Below the pieces are notes generated by a model that saw nothing but the letters and a program-made list of their open reading frames with translations, had not been told where the DNA came from and did not search any database. Below, one piece after another: positions 7,807 to 16,358 of a stretch of 64,000 nucleotides of DNA. The position numbers and the translations under genes were made by a program. The first letter of the stretch is position 1. Each line of letters opens with the position of its first letter. The DNA is from Bhargavaea cecembensis (GTDB taxonomy: Bacteria > Bacillota > Bacilli > Bacillales_A > Planococcaceae), in assembly GCF_001619585.1 (NCBI RefSeq), contig NZ_LQNT01000011.1, forward strand, positions 124,001 through 188,000, read 5' to 3'.

Positions 7807-7917
7807 TTAAAAACTGTGTCCATCTACCTTGTGGGTATCAATGAACACGAAATCTCCTGGCCGCATGTCATCAGGAGAAACCGGTTTGCCGAGATGCTTC
7901 GCCAGGCTCCCTCGTCC
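7807..7917 (-). pseudogene. Possible coding remnant in the 7701-8003 gap
   Basis: A 36-codon frame without a start reads LAKHLGKPVSPDD, then RPGDFVFIDTHK, bounded by stops. The 'PxDxxPGDxVF' pattern resembles the middle of secreted NlpC-like or related enzymes, but too little remains to name it. Nothing else convincing was seen in this 300-bp gap except the ribosome site of the MMPL gene. Confidence 0.25.
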
Positions 7918-8003
7918 TCACTGCTGATCAGACCTATGCTCACTGCCCTTCCCGCACGACAAACCCTCTTCCGCTCATGTAAACTATTGGAGAAAAACAA
8001 TCA

Positions 8004-10154
8004 ATGTTTGACCCGAAAGGAAGAAGCCTTTTGCGTACGTTAGCCAATCTCGTCATCCGGTTTCCGAAGTGGATCATTGCGCTCTGGATCGTCATTGCGG
8101 CCTTCATGGCTTTCCAGGCAATCAAGCTGCCGGGGGTCCTCGATGGGGACGGATTCCGGATGGACGGCGAATATGAACAAGTGGCCGACCGGCTGACCGA
8201 GGAGTTCGGCCTGCCGGCGGAAACGATGTTCCTTGTCTTTGAAGACATGACTGATGAAGAAATCGAAACGGCCTTGTCGGACGTGGAGGATCTGGGACTC
8301 GCGGAAGAGATCGTTTCTCCAATGGAAGACAGCTCCCTTTACACCGAAAACCTTTCCTACGCTCTTCTTCATTTTGAAGAGGACACGGACATGAGCGATG
8401 CTGTATCGGCCATCCAGGAAACCGCCGATCATGACGGTGCTGTTCTCACCGGCGGCACCGCGATCAGTGAGGACATCAACAAGGCGAGCCAGCGCGACCT
8501 GGTCAAGGCCGAGACGATCGGTCTTCCGATTGCCCTCGTCGTCCTGCTCCTAGCTTTCGGATCGGTTGTTGCGGCACTTGTCCCGTTCTTTGTCGGAATC
8601 GCCACGATCATCACGACATTCGGCACGATGACACTGATCGGCCAGTCGATGGACCTGTCGATCTTCATGCTGAACATCGTCCCGATGCTGGGCCTCGCTC
8701 TCAGCATCGACTTCTCGCTCCTGTTCATCAACCGGTACCGGGAAGAGCGGAAAAAGCAGTCTGTGGCGGAAGCGGTACGGACGACAATTCTCACCGCCGG
8801 GCGCTCCGTCCTGTTTTCGGCGTTCTGTGTGTTCATCGGGCTAGGTGCCCTGTTCATCATCCAGATCGACCTGTTCAAGAACATCGGCGTCGGCGGCATG
8901 GCGGTCGTGACGCTTGCCGTCCTGTCTTCCCTCACCCTGCTTCCGGCCGTCCTGCTCGTACTCGGCGACCGGCTGAATAAGTGGACCATCCTCAAGGTGA
9001 AAGAGGATGGCAAAAGCGGATGGCGCAAATTCGCGGAGCGCGTCATCAGGCGACCGGTTTTGGTTGCGATCGGCGCTCTCCTCGTCCTCGGGATCTCCAT
9101 GATTCCGGTGAAAGACATGGAACTGACCATCCCGGAACTGGACTCGCTCCCGGCTTCCAATGACACCCGCCAGGCGTTCGAGAACATCGAGGATGAGTTC
9201 GGGCTATCCAACTCTATAGCCTACGTCATCGCCGAGCGCGAAGGCGGCTGGGAGGATGAAGACGGCATTCGTGAGATCGAAAACGTCCAGACAGCGCTCC
9301 TCGACGACCCGCGCACCGATGAAGTCTCCTCCATCTTTACTGAAGGCGACATCGAAGACGCAGACACGTGGCTGCAGGCCACACAAGTTCCTCAGACGGC
9401 AGCGGCCCTCGAGCCGCTCCTCGACTCATTTATCGAAGGCGACTCGCTTCTCATCCCGGTCACCCTGAAGCCGGAAGGCGCATCGGCCGAAGCCCAGGAC
9501 TGGGCGCGAGAGTGGGCGGAGAAGGACACCGGGTGGAACCTGTCAGTCGGCGGCTATCCGAAGTTCAACCAGGAAATCTTCGATGAGATCTCGGACAAGA
9601 TCGCCTATGTGCTCGCAATCATCATCGTTTCGACGTACATCATTCTTATGATCGCGTTCCGCTCCGTCCTGATCCCGCTGAAGGCGATCATCATGAACGT
9701 CATCGGCCTTGCAGCGGCGTTCGGTGCGCTCGTCTATATCTTCCAGTACGGTCACTTTGGTCTGGAAGCCGGCAGTATTGCGCTGATCATCCCGGTCCTT
9801 GTCTTCAGCCTTGTTTTCGGACTGAGCATGGACTACGAGGTGTTCCTCATTTCGCGCATCCAGGAAGAGTATACGAAGGACTATGACAACGACCGCGCGA
9901 CCGTAGAAGGACTCGCCGCCACCAGCAAGATCATCACATCCGCGGCGCTCATCATGATCGTCCTCACCGGGGCATTCGCGTTCACCGAAGTCATGCCGGT
10001 CAAGCAGATCGGCGTCGGCATCGCGATTGCCGTTGCCATCGATGCGACCATCATCCGCCTCCTTCTCGTCCCGAGCCTCATGAAACTGTTCGGCAAGTGG
10101 AATTGGTGGATGCCGTTCCGGAAAGGGCCGTACAAGGCGGGGAACTGGCATTAA
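8004..10154 (+). CDS. MMPL/RND-family exporter (YdfJ/YdgH-like)
   Basis: 716 residues in two homologous halves. Each has one helix, a soluble extracytoplasmic domain, then a bundle of about five helices (first half about 19-345, second about 350-705). The conserved 'LGLALSIDFSLLFINRYREE' and 'FGLSMDYEVFLISRIQEEY' stretches contain the aspartate/tyrosine proton-relay residues of MMPL proteins. They export lipids or drugs using the proton gradient. GGAG lies 12 bp before the ATG. It is monocistronic and its substrate cannot be told from context. Confidence 0.92.
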   Translation: MFDPKGRSLLRTLANLVIRFPKWIIALWIVIAAFMAFQAIKLPGVLDGDGFRMDGEYEQVADRLTEEFGLPAETMFLVFEDMTDEEIETALSDVEDLGLAEEIVSPMEDSSLYTENLSYALLHFEEDTDMSDAVSAIQETADHDGAVLTGGTAISEDINKASQRDLVKAETIGLPIALVVLLLAFGSVVAALVPFFVGIATIITTFGTMTLIGQSMDLSIFMLNIVPMLGLALSIDFSLLFINRYREERKKQSVAEAVRTTILTAGRSVLFSAFCVFIGLGALFIIQIDLFKNIGVGGMAVVTLAVLSSLTLLPAVLLVLGDRLNKWTILKVKEDGKSGWRKFAERVIRRPVLVAIGALLVLGISMIPVKDMELTIPELDSLPASNDTRQAFENIEDEFGLSNSIAYVIAEREGGWEDEDGIREIENVQTALLDDPRTDEVSSIFTEGDIEDADTWLQATQVPQTAAALEPLLDSFIEGDSLLIPVTLKPEGASAEAQDWAREWAEKDTGWNLSVGGYPKFNQEIFDEISDKIAYVLAIIIVSTYIILMIAFRSVLIPLKAIIMNVIGLAAAFGALVYIFQYGHFGLEAGSIALIIPVLVFSLVFGLSMDYEVFLISRIQEEYTKDYDNDRATVEGLAATSKIITSAALIMIVLTGAFAFTEVMPVKQIGVGIAIAVAIDATIIRLLLVPSLMKLFGKWNWWMPFRKGPYKAGNWH

Positions 10155-10164
10155 TGAAGAATAG

Positions 10165-10204
10165 AAAGCGGCTTGCCCGATTCCGGAGCAGCCGCTTTTA
10201 TTTT
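10165..10204 (+). terminator. Terminator after the MMPL exporter
   Basis: Stem AAAGCGGCT / AGCCGCTTT enclosing 16 bases, then a T-rich run. Confidence 0.8.
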
Positions 10205-10298
10205 GTGCCTTCTCTATTTCCTGGAAGATTGGCAATGTTTTTATTGTATAATTAAAAGGATAAGTTTGAGATGATTTACATATTAGGGGTGTTTCGTC

Positions 10299-11234
10299 TT
10301 GTTCAAAACCATTGCACTCCGGACAGCCGTTTGGCTTTTCTCAATCGGTATCCTGGTGCTGCTTCTGCTGATTCCAATGGATACTGAATTCGAGGAAGGA
10401 AGGGGCGGCTCGTTCATGGGCGCCACTTATGATTATCAGGTTCAACATCATGTCGCCAATATCCAATCCTTTTTTCCCTATATTTATGAGACAAGAGGTC
10501 TGGGCACGGATGAGGCCGGCCATCCGATCATGGATCAGGTCACGTCCGTGTTTGTGAGAAGCATGCTGATTTTCATGCCGGCCATCCTCATCGGTTTTTT
10601 TGTTGGCATCGCCAAAGGGATTTTCGACTTCAGGGCGAGAAAAACAAAGGCGAGACTGATCGGACAGCCCGCCACCATCAGCTTTTTGTCCGTACCCGAC
10701 ATTGCCATCATCGTATTTATTCAACTGTCGGTACTTCTGCTGCAAAGCTACGGCCTTGTCGATATCGACCTGTTCGGCCACGATCAGATTGATAATGTCC
10801 TGATGAATATCCTGTACCTGTCGATTTATCCGGTCATGTTCATCGCGAACATCACGTTCAAGACCCTTGAGGCCGAGCAGGGCCTGGACTATATCCGCAC
10901 CGCACGCTCGAAAGGGACCGGAGAGCTGAAGATTCTGTATCGGCACATGCTGAAAAATGGCCTGCCGAAAATATTGGCCTACTCCAACACGATGGTCCTC
11001 TACACCCTATCGAATCTGTTTATCGTCGAAGTGTTTACCGACTATAAGGGTGCCGCTTATTACATGTACACCACGCTTGGGAGCCCGACCACTTTTTATG
11101 TCGGCGCCCTCGTCTCACCGAATATCATTTCGCAAATCGGCTATATCTTTATGTTCACCATTGTAATTCTGGCCTTCAACATCATTTCAGGTGTAGCGCG
11201 TTCAGCCATTTCGCCGCTGGGTGACGGACGATGA
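10299..11234 (+). CDS. Oligopeptide/nickel-type ABC permease, OppB/DppB-like
   Basis: 311 residues with a TTG start after AGGGGT. A first helix (about 7-26) is followed by a long extracytoplasmic loop and then five helices. The EAA-type loop (DYIRTARSKGTGE...RHMLKNGLP) is the surface that contacts the ATPase. It overlaps the next permease gene by 4 bp, so translation is coupled. The binding-protein and ATPase genes that normally accompany such permeases are absent here. A TATAAT at 10247-10252 may be its -10 box. Confidence 0.85.
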   Translation: MFKTIALRTAVWLFSIGILVLLLLIPMDTEFEEGRGGSFMGATYDYQVQHHVANIQSFFPYIYETRGLGTDEAGHPIMDQVTSVFVRSMLIFMPAILIGFFVGIAKGIFDFRARKTKARLIGQPATISFLSVPDIAIIVFIQLSVLLLQSYGLVDIDLFGHDQIDNVLMNILYLSIYPVMFIANITFKTLEAEQGLDYIRTARSKGTGELKILYRHMLKNGLPKILAYSNTMVLYTLSNLFIVEVFTDYKGAAYYMYTTLGSPTTFYVGALVSPNIISQIGYIFMFTIVILAFNIISGVARSAISPLGDGR

Positions 11235-12121
11235 ACCGGACATTATGGATCGGATCCGCCATGATTGGTACCTTACTGATCATCATCCTATTCGGCCCCT
11301 ACCTGCCGGCCGTGGACGGCTCGATGGACCGGACGCTCGTCCTGAGGGATTCGGAAGGTACACTGCTGGTGCCCCCGATCCCGCCGTCCGACGATTATCT
11401 CATCGGGACTGACCGGAAAGGAGTGGATCTCTGGTCCAAGGTGATCATCGGTGCGAGGGAAACCTTCTACATTATTGGTGTGATCGTGGCAGTGCGTGTA
11501 GTGGCCGCCTTCCTCATTTCCATAGGGGCGTTTTATTTTAACGGCCTGCGTTTGCTCATGAATTTGTGGAACTCTTTCTTCTCCTTCATGCCGACGATCT
11601 TCATCATCTGTATTCTGCTTGCGATCCCCGGCGTGATGTTTTCCGATCATCGGTCCTTCTGGGTGCTTGTCATCATTTCGGCCGTCGAGGTCGGCAGATT
11701 GGCCATGGTGTTTTATGAAAATCTGCATCAGCAGCGGAAACAGACGTATATGGAAGCAGCCATCACAAATGGGGGCAGCAGATGGACACTTTTTAAGAAT
11801 TACTACTGGCCATCTCTGGTAAAGGAGCTGGTCATCACGACACCAATGGAAGCGGGACGCTCGATGATCTTGCTCGTTCAGTTGGGTGTCATCGGCATTT
11901 ACGTCAATCAGAAATTCTTTTCACAGCTGGACAGAAGTTACCGGGCCGTTGAAACGTCCGATGCCTGGCCGGTACTGTTGAGCAGCCTGCGGCAGGATAT
12001 CTATTCGGCCCAATGGATCCCCCTTGCTGCACTGTTCGCCATGACATTTTCCATTATCGGCTTTTACCTGTTGGCAGAGGGACTGAAAAAGCAGCAGGAG
12101 ATAAAAATACGGCGTGTTTGA
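11231..12121 (+). CDS. Oligopeptide/nickel-type ABC permease, OppC/DppC-like
   Basis: 296 residues: an N-terminal helix (about 5-24), a loop containing the IGTDRKGVDLWSKVIIGAR stretch typical of DppC proteins, then five helices. The coupling loop reads EAAITNGGS. It presumably forms the membrane heterodimer with the preceding protein (start overlaps as ATGA). No operon terminator was seen before the acetyltransferase gene, which may be cotranscribed. Confidence 0.85.
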   Translation: MNRTLWIGSAMIGTLLIIILFGPYLPAVDGSMDRTLVLRDSEGTLLVPPIPPSDDYLIGTDRKGVDLWSKVIIGARETFYIIGVIVAVRVVAAFLISIGAFYFNGLRLLMNLWNSFFSFMPTIFIICILLAIPGVMFSDHRSFWVLVIISAVEVGRLAMVFYENLHQQRKQTYMEAAITNGGSRWTLFKNYYWPSLVKELVITTPMEAGRSMILLVQLGVIGIYVNQKFFSQLDRSYRAVETSDAWPVLLSSLRQDIYSAQWIPLAALFAMTFSIIGFYLLAEGLKKQQEIKIRRV

Positions 12122-12149
12122 ACCACACAGTGGAAATGAGGTGGGTTCT

Positions 12150-12662
12150 ATGTTGAAGATTATCGAAACGGACCGATTATACTTGCGAGAGTTAAGAATG
12201 GAAGATCAGGCCGAGTTATCAAAGGTCCTCTCCGATGCGGAATCGATGCAATATTACCCTCATCCTTTTAACCATGAAGAAGTGGAGAATTGGATTAAAT
12301 GGAACATGGAAAACTACAGGAGATATGGGCACGGCTTGTGGGCAGTAATTTTAAAAGATGGCGATCTATTTATTGGTGATTGCGGAATCACCATGCAAAA
12401 CATCGAAAACCGGGTGTTACCGGAGATCGGTTTTCACATGATTAAAGAGTTCTGGAATAAAGGCTATGCAACAGAAGCTGCATGGGCTTGTACGGAATAT
12501 GCCTTACATGATTTAGGATATTCAAAACTATTCTCTTATACGACTTTAGAGAACATCCCCTCACAAAAAGTCGCTGAAAAAATTGGAATGAAGCCTTATA
12601 AAATCTTTGAGAAAAATGGTAAACAACAAATCGTTCAATCTATATCCGCTGATGAAGCATAA
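12150..12662 (+). CDS. GNAT-family N-acetyltransferase (RimJ/RimL-like)
   Basis: 170 residues with a single GNAT fold. Strand motif ETDRLYLREL at the N-terminus, the acetyl-CoA loop region around EFWNKGYATEAA (about 100-111), and the 'LENIPSQKVAEKIGM' end are typical of the RimJ/RimL group that acetylates protein N-termini or small molecules. The ATG at 12150 follows TGAGGTGGG. The gene is AT-richer than its neighbours. Its target is unknown. Confidence 0.88.
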   Translation: MLKIIETDRLYLRELRMEDQAELSKVLSDAESMQYYPHPFNHEEVENWIKWNMENYRRYGHGLWAVILKDGDLFIGDCGITMQNIENRVLPEIGFHMIKEFWNKGYATEAAWACTEYALHDLGYSKLFSYTTLENIPSQKVAEKIGMKPYKIFEKNGKQQIVQSISADEA

Positions 12663-12664
12663 AA

Positions 12665-12700
12665 AATAACCTCCAAACCATTGTTGGTTTGGAGGTTATT
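12665..12700. terminator. Strong bidirectional terminator
   Basis: A 16-bp perfect stem AATAACCTCCAAACCA / TGGTTTGGAGGTTATT with a 4-base loop, between convergent genes. Confidence 0.85.
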
Positions 12701-12717
12701 CAGAAAGGTATAAGCAG

Positions 12718-12915
12718 TCAGCTGCTTTCCTCTTTGTGTAGGTGACTTCCCCTGATTCTTCTCATAAAAAGACCGGCAATGTAAAAACAGCTTACGCCGA
12801 GTATTGCCTTAACGGTATTGCCGATGAACCCCAGTCCATCAAACGTTAAGGTAAACAGAAAAGATCCGATCAAAATAAACAGAAGAACAGCCGCCCATCG
12901 CAATATGAGAAACAT
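12718..12915 (-). CDS. Small two-helix membrane protein (65 aa)
   Basis: AAAGGAGG precedes the ATG. Two hydrophobic helices (about residues 5-23 and 30-50) are followed by a short basic and then acidic tail (RRIRGSHLHKEESS). It lies 16 bp after the 31-residue membrane peptide gene and is probably cotranscribed with it. The family was not recognised. Confidence 0.6.
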   Translation of the reverse strand: MFLILRWAAVLLFILIGSFLFTLTFDGLGFIGNTVKAILGVSCFYIAGLFMRRIRGSHLHKEESS

Positions 12916-12931
12916 GCCTGTGGCCTCCTTT

Positions 12932-13027
12932 TTACCACCATCCGAAGAGTTTCGGCAAAATCAGGACACCAAGTAAAAACCCTGCGCCGAACAGGAGGAA
13001 TCGTACGATGTTTCTGCGCTTGTCCAT
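12932..13027 (-). CDS. Single-helix membrane miniprotein (31 aa)
   Basis: Starts MDKRRNIVRFLLFG and ends in KLFGWW: a basic N-terminus, one hydrophobic helix and an aromatic end. AGGAGGTG lies 7 bases before the ATG, and the next gene's ribosome site begins directly after its stop. Short but well supported by the ribosome site and spacing. Function unknown. Confidence 0.6.
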   Translation of the reverse strand: MDKRRNIVRFLLFGAGFLLGVLILPKLFGWW

Positions 13028-13082
13028 AGCCCCACCTCCTGCGTCTATCTTGCATCCTAACCTATCCGCCCGGCATCATCCT

Positions 13083-13994
13083 TTACTCTGCCGCGGGTTT
13101 CTTGCTGAACGCCATGAACAAAATCATGCCGATGATGGCGGCCGTTCCGGCCCACTGGAACCCGCCGAACGGCTCATTCAGCCAGAAGACTGTTGTCAGG
13201 ACTGCCGCCAGCGGCTCCAGGCTGCCAAGCAGGCTCGTTTCCTTCGGCTGAAGGCTCTGGAGGCTCTCAATGTAGAACCAGAAGGCGATCATCGTGCCGA
13301 AAATGATGACGAATGCGATGTAGCCGAGCGCTTCCGCTGTCAGTCCCGACAAGTCGATCTGCCAGGGCGGATGAACGAAACTGAGCGCAAAGCCCCCGAT
13401 GATCATCGCCCAGCCGACAATGACCAGCGAATCGAACCGTGCGAGAAGCGGGATGGCATATAACGTATAAAAAGCCAGTGAGACCCCTGACAGCACGCCC
13501 CAGATCACCGCTGGTGCGGGAACGGACAGCCCGGAAAGCGAGCCGTTCGTCAGCAGAAGAAAACAGCCGCCCAGTGCGAGGATGACCGTCACGAGATCTT
13601 CCCGCCGGAAAACGGTCTGCCTGCGGAGGACCAGGTAGAAAATGATCATGACCGGCGCCAGGTACTGGAGCAAAGTCGCCACGGCGGCATTGCCGTGCCG
13701 GATGGAGGCCATGTAGGTATACTGGACAGCCAGCATGCCGAGAAGGCCGAATACGACCAGCTGGGCGCCTGTCTGCTTTTCTTTCCAGACGCCGAAAATC
13801 TGGGAACGGTCCTTCATCAGGAACTGGACCGTCAGCAGAAGCAGACCGGCAATGAGGAGCCGGGTTGTGACGAGCCAGTTGACGTCAATGCCGTACTGCT
13901 GGAACAGCTTCTGTGCGACGGTACCTCCGACGCCCCACAGTGTCGCTCCCGTGATGACGAGGAAAAAGCCTGTTTTTCTCGAAGTGCCCTCCAT
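13083..13994 (-). CDS. EamA/DMT-superfamily transporter
   Basis: 303 residues with about ten helices arranged as two EamA repeats (about 10-140 and 155-295). The second repeat ends in the usual '[19 protein letters not shown]' motif. These proteins export amino acids, metabolites or drugs. It stands alone between other minus-strand genes. Its substrate cannot be predicted. Confidence 0.9.
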   Translation of the reverse strand: MEGTSRKTGFFLVITGATLWGVGGTVAQKLFQQYGIDVNWLVTTRLLIAGLLLLTVQFLMKDRSQIFGVWKEKQTGAQLVVFGLLGMLAVQYTYMASIRHGNAAVATLLQYLAPVMIIFYLVLRRQTVFRREDLVTVILALGGCFLLLTNGSLSGLSVPAPAVIWGVLSGVSLAFYTLYAIPLLARFDSLVIVGWAMIIGGFALSFVHPPWQIDLSGLTAEALGYIAFVIIFGTMIAFWFYIESLQSLQPKETSLLGSLEPLAAVLTTVFWLNEPFGGFQWAGTAAIIGMILFMAFSKKPAAE

Positions 13995-14020
13995 CGGTCT
14001 CCCCCCTGTATCTCTCGCTC

Positions 14021-14052
14021 TTAAAAAGGCGCTTCCGGGGTACGGAAGCGCC
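14021..14052 (-). terminator. Terminator of the HIT operon
   Basis: Stem GGCGCTTCCG / CGGAAGCGCC (14028-14052), followed on the minus strand by TTTTT. It lies 3 bp past the HIT gene. Confidence 0.85.
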
Positions 14053-14054
14053 CA

Positions 14055-14459
14055 TTATTCGGCCTCAGGGACCGGTCTCCTGTTGTCCCGGCTTTTCAGC
14101 CAATGCCGGATTCCTCGCCCGGCATATGGTTCATCGGCAAACCTCGGAATGACATGAAGATGGGCGTGCGGGATGTGCTGGCCGCCGGTCTCACCGGAAT
14201 TCCACCCGATATTGTAGCCGTCCGGCGAGAATTTCCGGTCCAGCAGTTCCTTTGCCGCAACCAGTATCTCATGTGTCGAACGCCATTCCTCAGGCGTCAG
14301 ATCAAACACTGTTTCCCGGTGTGCAACCGGGACGATGACTCCGGAACCTTTCAGCACTTCCTGCGGCATCATCAGGAATCGGCAAAGGCTGTTTTCCAAT
14401 ACGACTTCCTGCCCGTCCATCAGGGAAAGGTCGCAGAACGGGCAATTCCCGCCGCTCAC
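14055..14459 (-). CDS. HIT-family nucleotide hydrolase/transferase
   Basis: 134 residues with the histidine triad HIPHAHLHVIP at about residues 97-107 and an N-terminal CPFC pair likely binding zinc. HIT proteins hydrolyse adenosine nucleotide conjugates such as AMP-lysine or ApnA. The GTG start overlaps the stop of the preceding 33-codon gene by 4 bp, so translation is probably coupled. It is the third gene of a minus-strand operon. Confidence 0.92.
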   Translation of the reverse strand: MSGGNCPFCDLSLMDGQEVVLENSLCRFLMMPQEVLKGSGVIVPVAHRETVFDLTPEEWRSTHEILVAAKELLDRKFSPDGYNIGWNSGETGGQHIPHAHLHVIPRFADEPYAGRGIRHWLKSRDNRRPVPEAE

Positions 14460-14557
14460 TGGTCCACCCGGTAGAACACCCAGAAGCTGAGCAGGACACC
14501 GACAATGACCAGGACAAAGATTGTCAGGAAAACAATGACGAACTTTTTGCCGTCCAT
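14456..14557 (-). CDS. Single-helix membrane miniprotein (33 aa)
   Basis: Starts MDGKKFVIVF and ends FYRVDQ, with a hydrophobic helix of about 20 residues between. Its ATG shares one base with the stop of the upstream gene (TAATG), and its stop overlaps the GTG of the HIT gene. This double coupling supports it as a real gene although it is tiny. The function is unknown. Confidence 0.65.
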   Translation of the reverse strand: MDGKKFVIVFLTIFVLVIVGVLLSFWVFYRVDQ

Positions 14558-15024
14558 TACATGGCGCCTCCCGATTTCATGCGGAAGCCTTCTTCCTTCA
14601 GATACAAATGCGCTTCCTTTGGAGAGTCGAATCCTTCCTCGAGGTTCTCACCATAGTACAGGTTAAAGTAGCCGTTCTCCTCCTTCAGATGGAGTTCGGT
14701 GCCTTCACGGTTCACCCACGCTTCATTGACCGGCTCTCCGGCAGGATCGCTTGAAAGATAGCGGATCGATTCCGCCAGAACCTCTTCCAGCTCGTCTGCC
14801 GAGAAGTCTCGGATATTGATAAAACCTTTTTTGTCCGCATCGTATTGTGGAAGCTTGCCGACGTAGACAAAGCCGTTGCCGTTTTCGTGCAGATGGCGCA
14901 CGACGATTTTCTTTTCATGGAGCGATTCTTCGTAATGGTAATTCACACGCCCCATCGACACTTCTTTCCGGGTCAGTTCCGGGAATTTCGCGATGATGGC
15001 TTCTTTTTCTTGAAAACTGAGCAT
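14557..15024 (-). CDS. Conserved-looking cytoplasmic protein, unknown function (155 aa)
   Basis: Hydrophilic, no signal peptide or helices long enough to cross a membrane. The ATG at 15024 is chosen because AAGGAAGGTG lies 7 bases upstream; a TTG at 15069 lacks a ribosome site. The middle holds a beta-rich stretch (KKIVVRHLHENGNGFVYVG) and the end repeats a YFNLYYGENLEEGF-like pattern. The first gene of the operon with the miniprotein and HIT gene. Not recognised. Confidence 0.75.
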   Translation of the reverse strand: MLSFQEKEAIIAKFPELTRKEVSMGRVNYHYEESLHEKKIVVRHLHENGNGFVYVGKLPQYDADKKGFINIRDFSADELEEVLAESIRYLSSDPAGEPVNEAWVNREGTELHLKEENGYFNLYYGENLEEGFDSPKEAHLYLKEEGFRMKSGGAM

Positions 15025-15086
15025 CCTAAACACCTTCCTTAATCTCTCCGGGTCACGGAGAGTAATCAAACATGAATCCGCTGCGT

Positions 15087-15458
15087 TTATTGTCTCCAGA
15101 ACGTCTGACAGTCCGCCTTGTCCTCAATATTGAACTCAATGAATTTCCTGAGCAGGCCGTAGTCGACTTCTTTCTTCCACGGCATCCGGACCAATCCCTT
15201 CGTATAGGTCAATCCGGAAGCTTCGATGTCTTCCCGGAACTTCATCATCGTCGCTTCCTCAGGAGCGACGGACAGGTGATTCTTGGCGACGCTAAAGCCG
15301 ATGATGTACGTGCCGTGATGAGTAAACATCGGCTGGTTCCACTTGATCACCGGCTCCAGTTCCGGAAACGTTTCGGCCACCCAGCCGAGCATCTCCTCCA
15401 TCCGTTCCCGGTGGTCGGGATGGTCGATGCCATTCAGGTACTCTTTAAAAGCTTCCAT
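15087..15458 (-). CDS. fra: Frataxin-like iron chaperone Fra (YdhG family)
   Basis: 123 residues of the DUF1801/YdhG fold. The family landmarks WNQPMFTHHGTYIIGFS, KNHLSVAPE and the C-terminal EFNIEDKADCQTFWR closely match B. subtilis Fra, which donates iron for Fe-S cluster and heme synthesis. Length matches the family. GGAGG lies 8 bp before the ATG. A lone gene with an 18-bp gap to the next one downstream on the same strand. Confidence 0.9.
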   Translation of the reverse strand: MEAFKEYLNGIDHPDHRERMEEMLGWVAETFPELEPVIKWNQPMFTHHGTYIIGFSVAKNHLSVAPEEATMMKFREDIEASGLTYTKGLVRMPWKKEVDYGLLRKFIEFNIEDKADCQTFWRQ

Positions 15459-15477
15459 TTATGCTTCCTCCATCGAA

Positions 15478-16110
15478 TTAATCTTCTTCCACGACCAGGC
15501 CGAACGTCCGGGCAAACCCGATTGCCTGCTCGCGCGTCACTTTGCAACCCGCGAGTTTCATCGGCGTGACGGTGATCCGGCTGAATTCCGTACGGGTCAG
15601 GTCAATGCCGTCAAGATCTGTATCGAGAAAACTGATGTCGTCCAGCCGATTATTGCCGAATGCCACATCTTTCATCGAACAGTCCACGAAATCTGCAGAT
15701 TCCAGCTCACAGCCATCGAACGCAACGTTCCTCAGCTTTGAGAAGTTAAAGCTTGAGTAACGCCCCGCACAGTCTGTGAAGCGCACGTCACGGAGCATCG
15801 ACTCGCTGAAGACTGCGCCGGTCAGCTTGGTTCCGCGGAACTCACAGCGGTGCAGCGAAGACCTGGAAAAGTCCGCATTCGACAGGTCGCAGCCGTCAAA
15901 CACGACGTCCATCAGTTCGGACGCAGGTGCACGGAAGCCCTGAAAGTCCATTTTCCTGAAAAGGACACCGTCGAAGATGACCCGCCCATCGGCAGTTGCC
16001 CGTCCGCCTTCCATGCAGGACGCACGGACAGATGCATCCTCTTCGTCAAATGACTCTTCCCAGGAGGCCACCGGCAGTTCCTTCATGAGCTTTGGCGCCC
16101 GAATTTTCAC
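15478..16110 (-). CDS. Pentapeptide-repeat protein (Qnr/McbG-like)
   Basis: 210 residues from a GTG at 16110. From about residue 40 to 190 nearly every fifth residue is F or L within A/S/C-x-L/F-x-x units, for example CDLSNADFSRSSLHRCEF, which folds as a right-handed quadrilateral helix. Some members mimic DNA and protect gyrase from quinolones or microcins, others have unknown roles. The open frame continues upstream but a preceding 32-codon gene with its own ribosome site ends 5 bp before, which favours the GTG. Confidence 0.82.
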   Translation of the reverse strand: MKIRAPKLMKELPVASWEESFDEEDASVRASCMEGGRATADGRVIFDGVLFRKMDFQGFRAPASELMDVVFDGCDLSNADFSRSSLHRCEFRGTKLTGAVFSESMLRDVRFTDCAGRYSSFNFSKLRNVAFDGCELESADFVDCSMKDVAFGNNRLDDISFLDTDLDGIDLTRTEFSRITVTPMKLAGCKVTREQAIGFARTFGLVVEED

Positions 16111-16115
16111 GCCGG

Positions 16116-16214
16116 TCACCGTGTCCACCACTCGGCGACGATGATGAACAGAATCACCACGCAGATTGCGAGAACATAAAACCACATCGGGACGCTGTCC
16201 ATTCCGAAAATCAT
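16116..16214 (-). CDS. Single-helix membrane miniprotein (32 aa)
   Basis: Starts MIFGMDSVPMWFY and ends VAEWWTR, one hydrophobic helix. GGGAGGAG lies 6 bases before the ATG. It ends 5 bp before the pentapeptide-repeat gene, with GGTGA in its last codons acting as that gene's ribosome site. Function unknown. Confidence 0.55.
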   Translation of the reverse strand: MIFGMDSVPMWFYVLAICVVILFIIVAEWWTR

Positions 16215-16230
16215 GCGTTCTCCTCCCAGG

Positions 16231-16250
16231 CCCGCAGAGTCGCGGGTTTT
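16231..16250 (+). promoter_or_regulatory. Hairpin plus T-run in the leader of adh copy 1
   Basis: CCCGC-N6-GCGGG followed by TTTT, about 110 bp upstream of the first alcohol dehydrogenase start. A matching hairpin and about 100 bp of similar flank precede the second copy. Because the upstream gene here faces the other way, it is not needed as that gene's terminator, so a leader or attenuator role is possible. Confidence 0.4.
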
Positions 16251-16358
16251 CATGTTCCCAGTATACCTGTCCGCCCGCTCCGGCGCATCCCCCGGCGTTT
16301 ACACCGACCGGAAAACGGAAACGATGATGAGAGACATCCCAAAGGAGGAAATCGACCA

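Noticed and set aside
15043-15061. CTCTCCG/CGGAGAG hairpin upstream of the 155-aa protein gene
   Set aside because: No T-run and only 7 bp of stem; could be chance, so not listed as a terminator or operator.
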